A program made the translations under genes and the position numbers. A stretch of 64,000 bases of DNA from JAHEJX01 sp041605955 (GTDB taxonomy: Bacteria > Actinomycetota > Acidimicrobiia > Spongiisociales > UBA5794). The stretch covers positions 20,962 to 84,961 of the forward strand of contig JBFIXI010000010.1 in the NCBI GenBank assembly GCA_041605955.1, written 5' to 3'. This document shows positions 24,568 to 33,840 of this stretch, piece after piece. The notes under the pieces were generated by a model, which worked only from the letters and a program-made list of their open reading frames with translations, was not told the DNA's origin and made no database searches. Numbering within the stretch: the stretch's first letter is position 1; every line of letters starts with the position of its first letter.

Positions 24568-25758
24568 GTGAACGGAGCGACGGAACTCTACGCAAGCCAC
24601 TTCGGAGAAGACCCCGGCGTTGTTGTCCGGGCCCCGGGGCGCATCAACATCATCGGCGACCACACCGACTACTGCGGGCTGCCGGTTCTCCCGATGGCGA
24701 TTGGCCAGGCGGTCTATGTCGCCGGCGGGGAGCGCTCCGCGCCCGGGTTGACTGCGATTTCCAGCCTTGACGGCGGCATTGTCGACAGCGACGCCACCCG
24801 CGAACAGCCTCCCTGGTCGCGTTACGTCTTGGCAGTGCTCGCCGAGCTGCGGCCGCTGGCGCCCCAGCGCGGCGCCAACCTGGCGCTCGACAGCGATCTG
24901 CCGGCGACCGGGGGGCTCAGCTCGTCCTCGGCACTCACCGTGGGATGCCTCACGGCCCTCAACGAGCTATGGGACGTGGGCCTGCCTCCCGATGATCTCG
25001 TGGTGACCGCGCTGGCCGCCGAACGCAAGGCGGCCATCGCCGGCGGGGCGATGGATCAGACCGTGATCACATTTGCCCGACCCGGGCACGCCCTCCGCAT
25101 CGACTTCGACCCTCCGCTGCGCCGCAACGTCCCCATTCCCGACGGCTTCGCGTGGATCGCCGGCTATTCCGGCACACGAGCGCCCAAAGGCGAGACGGCA
25201 CTCGATTCGTACCATTCGTTCGTGCTGGCGTCGCGGGCGGCCGCGGTGCTCCTCGGTGACGACTCGGGCGCCGCCGCCCAGCTCTCGCGAGTCCGCCACG
25301 CCACCGCTGAGGAGCTGGCCGGGCTGCCGACCGTGACGGTGGCAGATGCAGCCCACCTGGCGGGAGATGACGACCTCGGCCTGCCGCTGCTGCGTCGGCT
25401 CGATCTGCGGGTCTCCGCTGAGCATGTGCTCGCCGAAGCCGAGCGAGTCGATCTTGCGGAGACTGCGCTGCGCGCCGGTGACCTGCCGGCGCTGGGTGAG
25501 CTGATGACCGAGTCGCACCACAGCCTGCGCCGGTACGGCTCGAGCACTCCTGACTTGGACAAGCTGGTCGCCGCGGCGGCAGCTGCAGATGCGGCCGGCG
25601 CCCGGGTCACCGGAGCCGGATTCGGCGGCTGGGCCATCGCGCTCAGCCGCCCCGATCTGGCCCAGCCCGTGGCCGATGCCATGGAGGCGGCTTGCGGCGG
25701 CCCCACCTTCCTCGCCACTCCGCAAGGAGGTGCGCTGTGGTCCCTACGCAGGGAGTGA
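24568..25758 (+). CDS. galK: Galactokinase-family GHMP sugar kinase
   Basis: The 396-residue GHMP kinase has the galactokinase signature region GRINIIGDHTDYCGLPVLPM, the phosphate loop TGGLSSSSALTVG, the catalytic-domain segment GGAMDQTVITF and the C-terminal GARVTGAGFGGWAIAL. Canonical galactokinases read GEHTDYN in the first motif, whereas this one has GDHTDYC, so the sugar may not be galactose. It phosphorylates a monosaccharide at C1. The following nucleotidyltransferase overlaps it by 22 bases and would activate the sugar 1-phosphate. The GTG start at 24568 has a -10-like TAGCGT six bases before it. Confidence 0.82.
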   Translation: MNGATELYASHFGEDPGVVVRAPGRINIIGDHTDYCGLPVLPMAIGQAVYVAGGERSAPGLTAISSLDGGIVDSDATREQPPWSRYVLAVLAELRPLAPQRGANLALDSDLPATGGLSSSSALTVGCLTALNELWDVGLPPDDLVVTALAAERKAAIAGGAMDQTVITFARPGHALRIDFDPPLRRNVPIPDGFAWIAGYSGTRAPKGETALDSYHSFVLASRAAAVLLGDDSGAAAQLSRVRHATAEELAGLPTVTVADAAHLAGDDDLGLPLLRRLDLRVSAEHVLAEAERVDLAETALRAGDLPALGELMTESHHSLRRYGSSTPDLDKLVAAAAAADAAGARVTGAGFGGWAIALSRPDLAQPVADAMEAACGGPTFLATPQGGALWSLRRE

Positions 25759-26450
25759 TTCTCGCCGCCGGCCGCGGCACGAGACTCGGCGGGCTCACTG
25801 AAACGACTCCGAAATCCATGATCGAGATCGGCGGGGTGCCCGTGATCACCCGGATCATCGAACCAATGGCCGCGAGCGGGGTGCGCCGGCTGACGATCGT
25901 CACCGGCTACCTGGCCGAGGCCGTGGAACGGCACGTGGCACTGACGAGTCCTCTCCCCGTGAGTTTCGTACGCCAGGAAGACCGCAACGGCACGGCAGGA
26001 GCCGTTGCCGTCGTTCGAAGCGCTACGGGCGCTGAGCCGTTCATGCTGTGCTGGGGCGACATCGTGACGGCACCCGAGCATTATCAGGAAGTTGCTGCCG
26101 CGTGGCGCTCCGATCTGGCAGGAGTGATCGGGGTCACGGAGCTGCCAGACGTGAGTGCTGGATCTTCCGTTGTGTTCGGCAAGGACCACATGATCACCGA
26201 GATGATCGAGAAGCCCGTTGGAGTCGCGCCCAGTCCTTGGAACAACGCCGGGATCATGGTCTTTGGTGCGCAGCTGTGGAATCACGTAGCGGGACTCGGA
26301 CCATCGCCCCGTGGCGAGCTCGAGCTGCCCGACGCCATTGCGAGCCTGCTAGCAGCCGGGGAAAGCCTCCTGGCGCAGCCGCTGCCGGGCGATTGGTTCG
26401 ACATCGGGTCGCTGGAAGACCTGGCAGCGGCGCGGGCGAGGTTCGAGTGA
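25737..26450 (+). CDS. Sugar-1-phosphate nucleotidyltransferase
   Basis: The 237-residue protein is a GT-A type nucleotidyltransferase with the nucleotide loop VILAAGRGTRLGGLTETTPK, the LCWGDIV strand with its metal-binding Asp, and a late GDWFDIGSLEDLAAA segment typical of glucose/mannose-1-phosphate enzymes. The GTG start at 25737 has AGGAGG at ideal distance, lying inside the end of the sugar kinase gene, so the two are translated together. Together they would turn a free sugar into NDP-sugar. The sugar and nucleotide are not determined. Confidence 0.87.
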   Translation: MVPTQGVILAAGRGTRLGGLTETTPKSMIEIGGVPVITRIIEPMAASGVRRLTIVTGYLAEAVERHVALTSPLPVSFVRQEDRNGTAGAVAVVRSATGAEPFMLCWGDIVTAPEHYQEVAAAWRSDLAGVIGVTELPDVSAGSSVVFGKDHMITEMIEKPVGVAPSPWNNAGIMVFGAQLWNHVAGLGPSPRGELELPDAIASLLAAGESLLAQPLPGDWFDIGSLEDLAAARARFE

Positions 26451-26481
26451 GAGGAGGCACCGTCTCGGCGCCTTCTCTCAC
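26447..26481. terminator. Bidirectional hairpin between convergent genes
   Basis: Arms GTGAGAGGAGGCACC and GGCGCCTTCTCTCAC pair at 13 of 15 positions around a 5-base loop. The hairpin lies exactly between the stop of the nucleotidyltransferase and the stop of potD. There is no long T tract, as is common in high-GC Gram-positives. Confidence 0.7.
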
Positions 26482-26505
26482 TCGCGTCTCTTAGCGCGTA
26501 TCCGG

Positions 26506-27615
26506 TTAGCTCTTCACCTCGGTGAAGGCGTCTGTGAAGTTGGTCTCGAAGTCCCCCGTATCGGCAATGAACTCGAGCCGCTCGAACACCTCGTCGGGTG
26601 GATAGATCGTTGCGTCCTCGAGTATGTCCCCATCGATGAAGGGCGTCGAGGCCGCATTGGGGCTCGCATAGAAGTTGAAGTTGGTGAGGGCAGCGCCGTT
26701 CTCCGCATCCAACATGAAGTTGATGAACGTGTGAGCCGTGCACGGCGCATCGGCCGTTACGGGGATCGCCATGGTGTCGACCCAGGCAACTGCGCCTTCC
26801 TTGGGAATCCCGTAGCCGTAGTCCTCGTATGCGTCATACGTGTCGGTTGAGGCCTCGTCGTATGCTGCAAAGAAGTCGCCGCTGAATCCATGAGCGGCCA
26901 CGGTCTCTCCGGTGACAAGCAGATCCTCGAACTGGTCGGAATCGAAGAGCTTGATTCGATCCTTGACACTCTTCAGGAGTCCCGTCGCCTCATCGAGCTG
27001 AGCCTGATCAGTTGTGTTCAGCGAGTAGCCAAGGTACTTGAGGGCGGCGCCCATTACCTCTCGTGGATCGTTGAGCAGTGAGATCGAACCGGACACATCC
27101 GCAAATGCTGGATCGAAGAGCAGCTCCCACGACGGCTCCCAGTCCTCCGGAACCACGTCGTAGCTGTAGCCGATTCCAGTCGTACCCCATTGGTACGGCA
27201 CGGAGAACTCACCCTCTGGGTCGAACGGCAGGCCGGTGAACTCAGGATCGACGTTCCCTAGATTCGTGATCACGCTCTTGTTCAGCGGAATGATCAGGCC
27301 TTCCTCAGCCATGATCGTCACTGTGTAGTCGGACGGCACGATCACGTCATAGTCGTTACCTCCCGACTCCACCTGAGGAAGCATCGCTTCGTTCGAGTCA
27401 TAAAACGTCTCATTGACCGTTACGCCGTACGCGGACTCGAACGCCTCCACCAATTCGGGAGCGATGTACTCCGACCAGTTGTGGAGATCGAGGTCCCCAT
27501 CGGTCTGGTCCACTTGGCATTCCGCCGCGGCGTCCTCCAAATCACCGCTGCCGTCGTCTCCGCACGCTGTAGCAACGAGCGCCACAACCGCAAAGAACGA
27601 GACTATGCGTTTCAT
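26506..27615 (-). CDS. potD: Polyamine ABC transporter substrate-binding lipoprotein
   Basis: The 369-residue lipoprotein has a signal ending in the lipobox VATACGD. It then follows the PotD/PotF fold with LDLHNWSEYIAPELVEAFES, NETFYDSNEAMLPQVES, DYDVIVPSDYTVTIMAEEGL and VPYQWGTTGIGYSYD. These segments form the acidic and aromatic polyamine pocket in spermidine/putrescine-binding proteins. It is the last gene of a potA-B-C-D operon on the minus strand, 33 bases after potC. The neighbouring amine-catabolism genes agree with putrescine or a similar diamine as ligand. Confidence 0.92.
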   Translation of the reverse strand: MKRIVSFFAVVALVATACGDDGSGDLEDAAAECQVDQTDGDLDLHNWSEYIAPELVEAFESAYGVTVNETFYDSNEAMLPQVESGGNDYDVIVPSDYTVTIMAEEGLIIPLNKSVITNLGNVDPEFTGLPFDPEGEFSVPYQWGTTGIGYSYDVVPEDWEPSWELLFDPAFADVSGSISLLNDPREVMGAALKYLGYSLNTTDQAQLDEATGLLKSVKDRIKLFDSDQFEDLLVTGETVAAHGFSGDFFAAYDEASTDTYDAYEDYGYGIPKEGAVAWVDTMAIPVTADAPCTAHTFINFMLDAENGAALTNFNFYASPNAASTPFIDGDILEDATIYPPDEVFERLEFIADTGDFETNFTDAFTEVKS

Positions 27616-27648
27616 TGAGTACCTCCTCGGATATTCAGGGCAGTTTCA

Positions 27649-28449
27649 TCACTGTCTACGCTGCAAAGCAAGCGAACCCAGGACCAGGACGCCAGAGGCA
27701 GCGAGCATCAGGCTGGACACGGCGTTGATCTCAGGGGTCACGCTGCGCTTGATCAGGCCGAACACGAAGGTCGGCAGGGTGTCCGGTCCCTTGACGAACT
27801 GGGTGATGACGACATCGTCCAGCGAGAGCGTCAGGGCCAGCAGCGCCCCGCCAAGCACGCCCGGCATTATCAACGGCAGCGTTACCCGTCGGAATGCGTG
27901 CCACCGGCTTGCGTAGAGATCAGCGGCCGCCTCTTCCAGAGCTGGATCGAGATTGGCGAGGCGCGCTCGAACGACGATCGACACGAAGGAGATGTTGAAC
28001 GCGATATGGCTCAGGGCGATCGTAACCGTGCTCAGTTGCTGGCCGAGGGATGTGAAGAACACCAGCAGCATCGCTGCCATCGTCACGTCGGGGATGATCA
28101 CCGGCAGATAGAGGAGCGCATCGAAAGCACGCTTACCCAACCAGCGCCGGTAGCGCTCGAGCGCCAACGCCGCCGCGGTGCCCAGCACAGTCGACACGAT
28201 CGTCGAGCCGACGGCCACGACAAGCGAGATGCGCAGAGCCTGCATGAGGTTGTCGTTGGCGAACATCTGCCGGTACCACTTGAGCGAAAGCCCTTCCCAG
28301 TTTTGAAAACCGAACAGGCGGCTCTCGTTGAAAGAGAAGATGATCAGCACGAGGATCGGCAGGTAGAAGAATGCATACACCACCCAGGTATGGCCGGCCA
28401 GCAAACGGTTGAGGCGGCGGTTGGCAGTCGTGCGCTGATTCGTGCTCAC
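27649..28449 (-). CDS. potC: Polyamine ABC transporter permease PotC
   Basis: This 266-residue permease has six spans beginning WVVYAFFYLPILVLIIFSFN, and the EAA loop LEEAAADLYASRWHAFRRVT that docks to the ATPase. The segment LSLDDVVITQFVKGPDTLPT is characteristic of PotC/YdcV proteins. The GTG start at 28449 overlaps the potB stop by four bases. Confidence 0.92.
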   Translation of the reverse strand: MSTNQRTTANRRLNRLLAGHTWVVYAFFYLPILVLIIFSFNESRLFGFQNWEGLSLKWYRQMFANDNLMQALRISLVVAVGSTIVSTVLGTAAALALERYRRWLGKRAFDALLYLPVIIPDVTMAAMLLVFFTSLGQQLSTVTIALSHIAFNISFVSIVVRARLANLDPALEEAAADLYASRWHAFRRVTLPLIMPGVLGGALLALTLSLDDVVITQFVKGPDTLPTFVFGLIKRSVTPEINAVSSLMLAASGVLVLGSLALQRRQ

Positions 28450-29339
28450 AGCGTCCGCGCTCCGGAGCGGAAGTACCAAACCGTCGCGATCAGCATCACG
28501 ATCATGATCGCCATCGACACCGATGAACCGAGGGGCCAGTTCCGTGCCGTGAGGTATTGGTTGACGATGTAGTTGCCGAGCAAGGTCGTCTTGGCGCCGC
28601 CCAGGATGTCCGGGGTGACGTACGCGCCCAGGCTGGGGATGAACACGAGAATCGAACCGGCGATGATCCCGGGCCGGGTCAGCGGCAGAGTGACGCGCAG
28701 GAACGCCCGAAAACCGGACGCATAGAGATCCCTGGCCGCCTCGACCAGCGACCAGTCGAGACGCTCGATCGACGCGTAGAGAGGGAGGACCATGAATGGG
28801 AGGTATCCGTACACGAGGCCGATGTAGACCGCCGGCAGCGTGAACAGGGTGGCGTCCCACAGGCCCAAAGCGCGGCCAATCTCGGTGACGGGGCCATCTT
28901 CACCCAGCAGTACGCGCCATGCGTAGGTGCGCACCAGGAAGTTGGTCCAGAACGGAATCATCACTAGGACGAGGAGAAGATTGCGCACCCGCTCCGACCT
29001 CGTTGCGATGTAGTAGGCGAACGGGTAGCCGACGGCGAGGCACAGCATGGTGGTGACTAGAGCCACCACGACGGAGCGGAGGGCAATCGATCGAATCAGC
29101 TCGTCGCCGAGAATCTTGGCCCATGAGTCGAGGTTCCAGTCCTCGAGGAGTGGCCGGCCGGTACGAGAACGGCTGGCGAACGAGTAGACGCCGATGATCA
29201 CCAGTGGCGAGACGAACAGGACTATCAGATAGAGATAGGACGGCGCCGCCAATGTGAGACCACGTCGCGACTCGGCCTTTTCCGCCGCAGCTTCGAGCTG
29301 TGAGCTAGCCCGCGCTATCTCAGGTGCCTCAGCTGTCAT
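28446..29339 (-). CDS. potB: Polyamine ABC transporter permease PotB
   Basis: The 297-residue permease has a hydrophilic N-terminal tail of about 30 residues and six spans (LYLIVLFVSPLVIIGVYSF first). It carries the segment IPFWTNFLVRTYAWRVLLGE typical of PotB/PotH and the EAA loop LVEAARDLYASGFRAFLRVT. Its ATG follows the potA stop directly with no gap, and its end overlaps potC. Confidence 0.93.
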   Translation of the reverse strand: MTAEAPEIARASSQLEAAAEKAESRRGLTLAAPSYLYLIVLFVSPLVIIGVYSFASRSRTGRPLLEDWNLDSWAKILGDELIRSIALRSVVVALVTTMLCLAVGYPFAYYIATRSERVRNLLLVLVMIPFWTNFLVRTYAWRVLLGEDGPVTEIGRALGLWDATLFTLPAVYIGLVYGYLPFMVLPLYASIERLDWSLVEAARDLYASGFRAFLRVTLPLTRPGIIAGSILVFIPSLGAYVTPDILGGAKTTLLGNYIVNQYLTARNWPLGSSVSMAIMIVMLIATVWYFRSGARTL

Positions 29340-30404
29340 CTACTCGGCCACCACCGTGGTCGCCTTGACATCCCATGTCACAATGGCGGCGTCGCCAACG
29401 CCGTATAGCGAGACGCCCGGCCGGTTCTCTTCTTTGACCTCGATTGTGCCCTCCGACGTCTCCACGTCGTAGTAAAAGACGTCGCCGTGGTACACGCGGC
29501 GAGTAATCGTGCCGGACAACCGGTTGAGCCCTTCTGGAACGCTCTCATCGACGCGGTAGAGGACGAAGCGTTCCGGTCGCACCGCGATGGTGATCGCCGT
29601 GCCGGCAGCCACCTCGGTCGAAGCGTTGATGTTGGCTCCGGCTTGCAGCTTCACGGTGGACCCGTCCACCACCGTCCCGGGAATCAGGTTGATCTCACCG
29701 ATGAAGTCGGCGACGAAGCGCGACTTGGGGTGCTCGTAGATGTCCTCCGGGGCGCCAACCTGCAGCAGCTTGCCCTGGTCCATAACCCCGATGCGGTCGC
29801 TCATGGTCAGTGCTTCCACCTGATCGTGGGTCACGTAGACGAACGTAATGCCCACCCGCTCCTGGAGCTCCTTCAGCTCGATTTGCATCGCCTGGCGCAG
29901 CTTGAGATCGAGCGCTCCCAGCGGCTCGTCGAGCAACAAGACCTCGGGCTCGTTGACGAGCGCCCTGGCCAGTGCCACCCGCTGTTGCTGGCCGCCCGAC
30001 AGCTGCGACGGCCGGGCATCGGCGCGATGAGTGAGCTGGACCATGTCGAGTGACCGCTTGACCCGAGCCGCCATGTCGCCGGCGTCGACCTTCTTCATCT
30101 GAAGTCCGAAGGCCACATTGTCTTCGACCGTCATGTGGGGAAAGAGGGCGTACGACTGAAAGACCGTGTTCACCGGGCGCTTGTTCGGCGGCTCCAGTTT
30201 CATCTCCCTGCCGTGGATCTGGATCGAGCCTGCGGTCGGGAAGTCGAAGCCAGCGATCATCCGCAATGTGGTGGTCTTCCCGCACCCCGACGGTCCGAGC
30301 AACGAGAAGAACTCGCCGTCCGTGATCGAGAGGTCGACGTCGTCGACGGCGGTCACGTCTCCAAACAGCTTGGTGACGTTGGAGAGCTCGACGGCAACGC
30401 TCAC
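29340..30404 (-). CDS. potA: Polyamine ABC transporter ATPase PotA
   Basis: The 354-residue ATPase shows Walker A GPSGCGKTTT (Lys43), the Q loop VFQSYALFPHMTV, signature LSGGQQQRVALARAL, Walker B VLLLDEPLGALD and the switch His in YVTHDQVEA. A C-terminal TOBE domain of about 110 residues (VRPERFVLYRVDESV) follows, as usual in the PotA/MalK subfamily. The GTG at 30404 overlaps the stop of the acetyltransferase gene (GTGA) and has AGGAGA seven bases before it; an upstream GTG or ATG at 30428 would add eight residues. Confidence 0.93.
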   Translation of the reverse strand: MSVAVELSNVTKLFGDVTAVDDVDLSITDGEFFSLLGPSGCGKTTTLRMIAGFDFPTAGSIQIHGREMKLEPPNKRPVNTVFQSYALFPHMTVEDNVAFGLQMKKVDAGDMAARVKRSLDMVQLTHRADARPSQLSGGQQQRVALARALVNEPEVLLLDEPLGALDLKLRQAMQIELKELQERVGITFVYVTHDQVEALTMSDRIGVMDQGKLLQVGAPEDIYEHPKSRFVADFIGEINLIPGTVVDGSTVKLQAGANINASTEVAAGTAITIAVRPERFVLYRVDESVPEGLNRLSGTITRRVYHGDVFYYDVETSEGTIEVKEENRPGVSLYGVGDAAIVTWDVKATTVVAE

Positions 30405-31045
30405 TCTGCGGTCTCCTCGTTCTCCCACACGATCAGGGCCGCCCAGCCCTCGTTCTCTTCGTCCTCCAGATAGTCCTCGAGGACGCCGCGCACCTCGAAG
30501 CCGTTGCCGAGCTGGAAGGTCAGTGTGCGGTCGTAGATCTGTCCGGCCACGACCTTGTCAACGTATTCCTGGGCGGACATCTCGTGCTTGTGGTCCTTGA
30601 AGTTGGCCAGGTAACCCCCGGCGATGATGCCGCGTTTGCCGTGCCGCCTTACGAGGTCCTTGCGTAGGTCGTACAGAAGGCGCCCGATACCGCGGCGGCG
30701 GTAGTCGGGGTGAACCACGATGTCGGTGCCGTAGTACCAGTCGCCGGACGCGTCGTGGTTGCGGCACTGGTTCTCGCCGGTGATGCCCATGATGCTGTGC
30801 TGCGGATGGTTGAAGTCGAAGTCGAGGAAGATCCCGGCCCCTTGCCCGACCACTCGGTCGCCGTCGAGGACGACAAAGAACCCCTCCGGGAACACCTCGG
30901 CGTACGCCAACATGTCCTCCAGGGAGATGAGCTCGCTCGGGTCGGCGCTGGGGAAGGCGGCCAGTTCCAGCGCAGCACACTGCGGGGCAAGCTCCGCTGT
31001 GAGGTTGGTCACCGTGAGGCCTTCAGAGGGCGTTGCCGTCGCCAT
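30401..31045 (-). CDS. GNAT-family N-acetyltransferase
   Basis: The 214-residue protein carries the acetyl-CoA-binding motif A, DIVVHPDYRRRGIGRLLYDL, preceded by strand FFVVLDGDRVVGQGAGIFLD. The region after motif A (GGYLANFKDHKHEMSAQEYV) is like larger GNAT proteins in amine-metabolism loci. It lies directly upstream of potA and overlaps it, so an amine or amino-acid substrate such as a polyamine is plausible, though not shown by the sequence itself. Confidence 0.85.
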   Translation of the reverse strand: MATATPSEGLTVTNLTAELAPQCAALELAAFPSADPSELISLEDMLAYAEVFPEGFFVVLDGDRVVGQGAGIFLDFDFNHPQHSIMGITGENQCRNHDASGDWYYGTDIVVHPDYRRRGIGRLLYDLRKDLVRRHGKRGIIAGGYLANFKDHKHEMSAQEYVDKVVAGQIYDRTLTFQLGNGFEVRGVLEDYLEDEENEGWAALIVWENEETAE

Positions 31046-32131
31046 TCACACTGCCGATAGCGCAAAGTGCTGATACTCGTTCATGTCGGGCCGTCCCCAC
31101 ACCGCCCACAGCTCCCCCGTCGCGGGGCGCATCACGATCCCGCCGCAGCTCTCGATGTGATACGGCGCCTGCGATGTCTGACAGACCGCCTCTGCATCGC
31201 GGGTCATCTCCATCACCCGCTCCGGCGTGACCGGCCCCGACCCAATGAGCTCCTGCCCTCGCTCCAAACGCCGCTGCGAACTCTCCATCAGCCCCGTTGG
31301 CCGCACTGCCTGAAAGGCGGTGGTAGCCGCCGCCAGGGTGTGGTTGGTATGCAGGAATGGACCCGTCTCGACCGGGGTGACCTGCGTGGCTTGCGGCATC
31401 GCCTCGATGTTGACCCCTCGTCCCTCACCATCGACGAGCATATAGTTGTGCGCCCCGGCCAACTCGGCCTCGAGCACACAGTCGATCGCATCGTCGAGCG
31501 ACGCCTGCTGGAGCGCGCGACGCACCACGAACGGCCAGGTCACTCCCAAAGTGCCGATCTGTGCGGCGAGGTTGTTGATTCCGATCGCCAGTCCCGCCTC
31601 GTTCATGCCCATCTGGCCAAGGCAGCCTTCAGTGGTGAACACAAGTGCCGCCGGGCCTGAGTCCGGGCGCAGATCGAGCATGAGGACGTGCCTGGTAGCG
31701 GAGTCGTGCATATCCCAGGTCTGGCCGAGGATCGCTCGACCGTCTGCGGTGGCCGGCCCGGGGGCGATAACGGCCGTGCAGTCGTCCTCCTCCGGAGGCG
31801 CCCCCAGCTGGCCGCGCACGGTGTCGACGAAGTCGGTGAAGCCGCCGACCACTATCGCCTCGCCAAGGCTGAGCCCGGCGGCATCCGCCATCGCAGCCAT
31901 CTCGGCGGTCAGCTCCTCCGAATACCCGGCGTGAGCCGGGATCATCGACTCGGCGAGCTCGCCAATGCGGTCCATGTCGATCTCCCCACCCGACCATTCA
32001 CCGGCGGCGACTATTGCCAGCCGTTCGTCAGCGTATTGGCGGATCCCCGCCGCCCGTGCTGCGCCGTGGGCGGCGCCGATCGCCTCCGGAGACCCCGCCA
32101 CGACAAGAGGACGTATCGCGCCGTACTTCAC
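31046..32131 (-). CDS. C45-family autoproteolytic acyltransferase/hydrolase
   Basis: The 361-residue protein resembles the isopenicillin-N acyltransferase-like C45 group of Ntn hydrolases. The predicted self-cleavage site is before the cysteine in PPEEDDCTAVIAP, followed by TADGRAILGQTWDMHDSATR, which is the family signature. Later segments LVFTTEGCLGQMGMNEAGLA and GINNLAAQI are also typical. After processing, Cys becomes the N-terminal nucleophile that transfers or removes an acyl group. It is one base from the GNAT gene in the polyamine operon, so it may deacylate or acylate an amine; this is inferred from context. Confidence 0.85.
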   Translation of the reverse strand: MKYGAIRPLVVAGSPEAIGAAHGAARAAGIRQYADERLAIVAAGEWSGGEIDMDRIGELAESMIPAHAGYSEELTAEMAAMADAAGLSLGEAIVVGGFTDFVDTVRGQLGAPPEEDDCTAVIAPGPATADGRAILGQTWDMHDSATRHVLMLDLRPDSGPAALVFTTEGCLGQMGMNEAGLAIGINNLAAQIGTLGVTWPFVVRRALQQASLDDAIDCVLEAELAGAHNYMLVDGEGRGVNIEAMPQATQVTPVETGPFLHTNHTLAAATTAFQAVRPTGLMESSQRRLERGQELIGSGPVTPERVMEMTRDAEAVCQTSQAPYHIESCGGIVMRPATGELWAVWGRPDMNEYQHFALSAV

Positions 32132-32261
32132 TTCTGTCGGCCCACCCTATGCCGCTCCTTGTTCCACCGGAGTATGTTGCTCGCCCGACGCCCGTGCAAC
32201 TAGGCCACGACCCCGCCTGATAGCCTGGCAAAACTGCAGATCTCACCGCGGGAGGGCCTCA

Positions 32262-33230
32262 GTGACCGATCCGTTTCAGTCTGCCAGGTCGCAGGCGTTT
32301 GCCGCCAGGGCCTCGTTCGCAGGAGTCCCCGCCCGCCCGTTAGACGACTTGGGAGATGCCGGCGTAGTGATCCTGGGCGCTCCTTTCGATTGGGGAACGA
32401 CCTTTCGCGCCGGAACCCGCATGGGACCCAAGGCCATCCGGGAAACCGATTATCTCGGCTTTGACGGTTCTCGTCCCCACCTGCCCTCCGGCATCGACTC
32501 CCTCAGCGTCCTCAACGTGGTCGATGCCGGCGATCTTCTCCTCCCCGTCGGATACATCGAGGAGAGCCTTGACCTCATCGCCGCCGCAGTGGAGGGGGTG
32601 GCCCGCCACGGGGCCGTGCCGATCGTGCTCGGCGGCGACCACTCGATCACCTTCCCCAACGCCAGGGCGGTAGCCGCAGTCCACGGCGACATTGCATTGA
32701 TCCACTTCGATGCCCACGCCGACACCGGGTTGAAGGCTCCCGGAGGCGTGCTGCTCGGCCACGGCACGCCGATGCGTCGCCTCATCGAATCGGGGGCGGT
32801 CGCCGGGAGGCGCTTCGTGCAGATCGGGCTCCGGGGCTATTGGCCTGAGCCGGAAACCGTGGCCTGGATGGAAGAGCAAGGCATGCGCACGTTCCTGATG
32901 AGTGAGATCGTCGAACGCGGCATGCGTCAGGTTGTCGACGACGCCGTCGCCTACGCGGCGGAAGGCGCCGACGCCGTGTTCCTGTCCGTGGACATCGACG
33001 TCGTCGATCCCGCCATGGCCCCCGGCACCGGCACTCCGGAACCCGGAGGGATCACGTCGCGGGAGCTCCTCGACACCTTGCGCCGGCTGTCACGGGAGCT
33101 CGACGTGGTGGGCGCCGACATCGTCGAGGTGGCTCCCCCTTACGACGGCCCCGGTGAGATCACCGCTTTCCTCGCCAATCGCTGCGTCCTCGAGATCCTC
33201 AACGGGATGGCAGAGCGCAGACTCGTATGA
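32262..33230 (+). CDS. speB: Agmatinase/ureohydrolase-family protein
   Basis: The 322-residue enzyme belongs to the manganese ureohydrolases. Metal-ligand motifs are all present: VLGGDHSITF, IHFDAHADTG and SVDIDVVDPAMAPGTGTPEP. The N-terminal VVILGAPFDWGTTFRAGTRM is typical of agmatinase-like members, which release urea from guanidino compounds such as agmatine to give putrescine. Guanidinobutyrase or related activities are possible. The GTG at 32262 is preceded by GGGAGGG. It is divergent from the C45 gene and next to the polyamine catabolism genes. Confidence 0.88.
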   Translation: MTDPFQSARSQAFAARASFAGVPARPLDDLGDAGVVILGAPFDWGTTFRAGTRMGPKAIRETDYLGFDGSRPHLPSGIDSLSVLNVVDAGDLLLPVGYIEESLDLIAAAVEGVARHGAVPIVLGGDHSITFPNARAVAAVHGDIALIHFDAHADTGLKAPGGVLLGHGTPMRRLIESGAVAGRRFVQIGLRGYWPEPETVAWMEEQGMRTFLMSEIVERGMRQVVDDAVAYAAEGADAVFLSVDIDVVDPAMAPGTGTPEPGGITSRELLDTLRRLSRELDVVGADIVEVAPPYDGPGEITAFLANRCVLEILNGMAERRLV

Positions 33231-33258
33231 GTGACTTGTGGAGTCGAAGAACGCGGTC

Positions 33259-33840
33259 TCAGCGGGCGCACTCGGCCAGCACTGCGGCGACGGCAGCATC
33301 GGCCGCCTGCGTCAGCCGCTCCGGGCTCCACTGCCGAGGAGCCTCCACGATCGATACGAATGCCCCCTGGGCCACCAGCACGAGCATGTCGGCGGCCCGC
33401 TCCGGGTCGGGATGGCCGCATTGGTCGACCAGCTTGGCGATCACGCCCCGCACCGCACTCGTCGACTCGACGAGATGGCGCTCTACCGCCGCGTCCCGAC
33501 CCGGCACCGAGAGCACAGCTATCCAGAATTGCGACCGCATCAGCTCGTCATCGTCCCACTCGACGGCGGAGCGCATAGCCCGGCGCAGAGCCTCCGGTGG
33601 GTCGCTCCCCGCCAGCTCCGTTTCCAGCTCGGCGAGCCACGTGTCCTCGATATGGCGGAGTGCGTTCACTAACAGCGCCGATCGGGTGCCCAAGTAGTTG
33701 GTGATGAACGAGGTGGAAGCACCCAACTCCGCCGCCACGGATCGGATGGTGACGCCTCGCAGCCCATCCCTCCCGGCTACACGGAGCGTGGCCTCCGCCA
33801 CCGCGGCGCGCCGCGCATCCTCGTCAACCTGGATCGGCAT
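33259..33840 (-). CDS. TetR-family transcriptional regulator
   Basis: The 193-residue protein has an N-terminal TetR DNA-binding domain (AAVAEATLRVAGRDGLRGVT, IRSVAAELGASTSFITNYLG) and a C-terminal helical ligand domain. Its ATG overlaps by one base the end of the aminotransferase gene, so it belongs to the catabolic operon. It is the best candidate to bind the inverted repeat at 36579-36600 and to sense a polyamine intermediate, but this is inferred only from position. Confidence 0.9.
   Translation of the reverse strand: MPIQVDEDARRAAVAEATLRVAGRDGLRGVTIRSVAAELGASTSFITNYLGTRSALLVNALRHIEDTWLAELETELAGSDPPEALRRAMRSAVEWDDDELMRSQFWIAVLSVPGRDAAVERHLVESTSAVRGVIAKLVDQCGHPDPERAADMLVLVAQGAFVSIVEAPRQWSPERLTQAADAAVAAVLAECAR

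Noticed and set aside
22823..24571. Long plus-strand frame of about 580 codons
   Set aside because: It is antisense to the oxidoreductase and crosses the membrane-protein gene; its translation is Arg/Gly-rich with no domain, a typical high-GC shadow.
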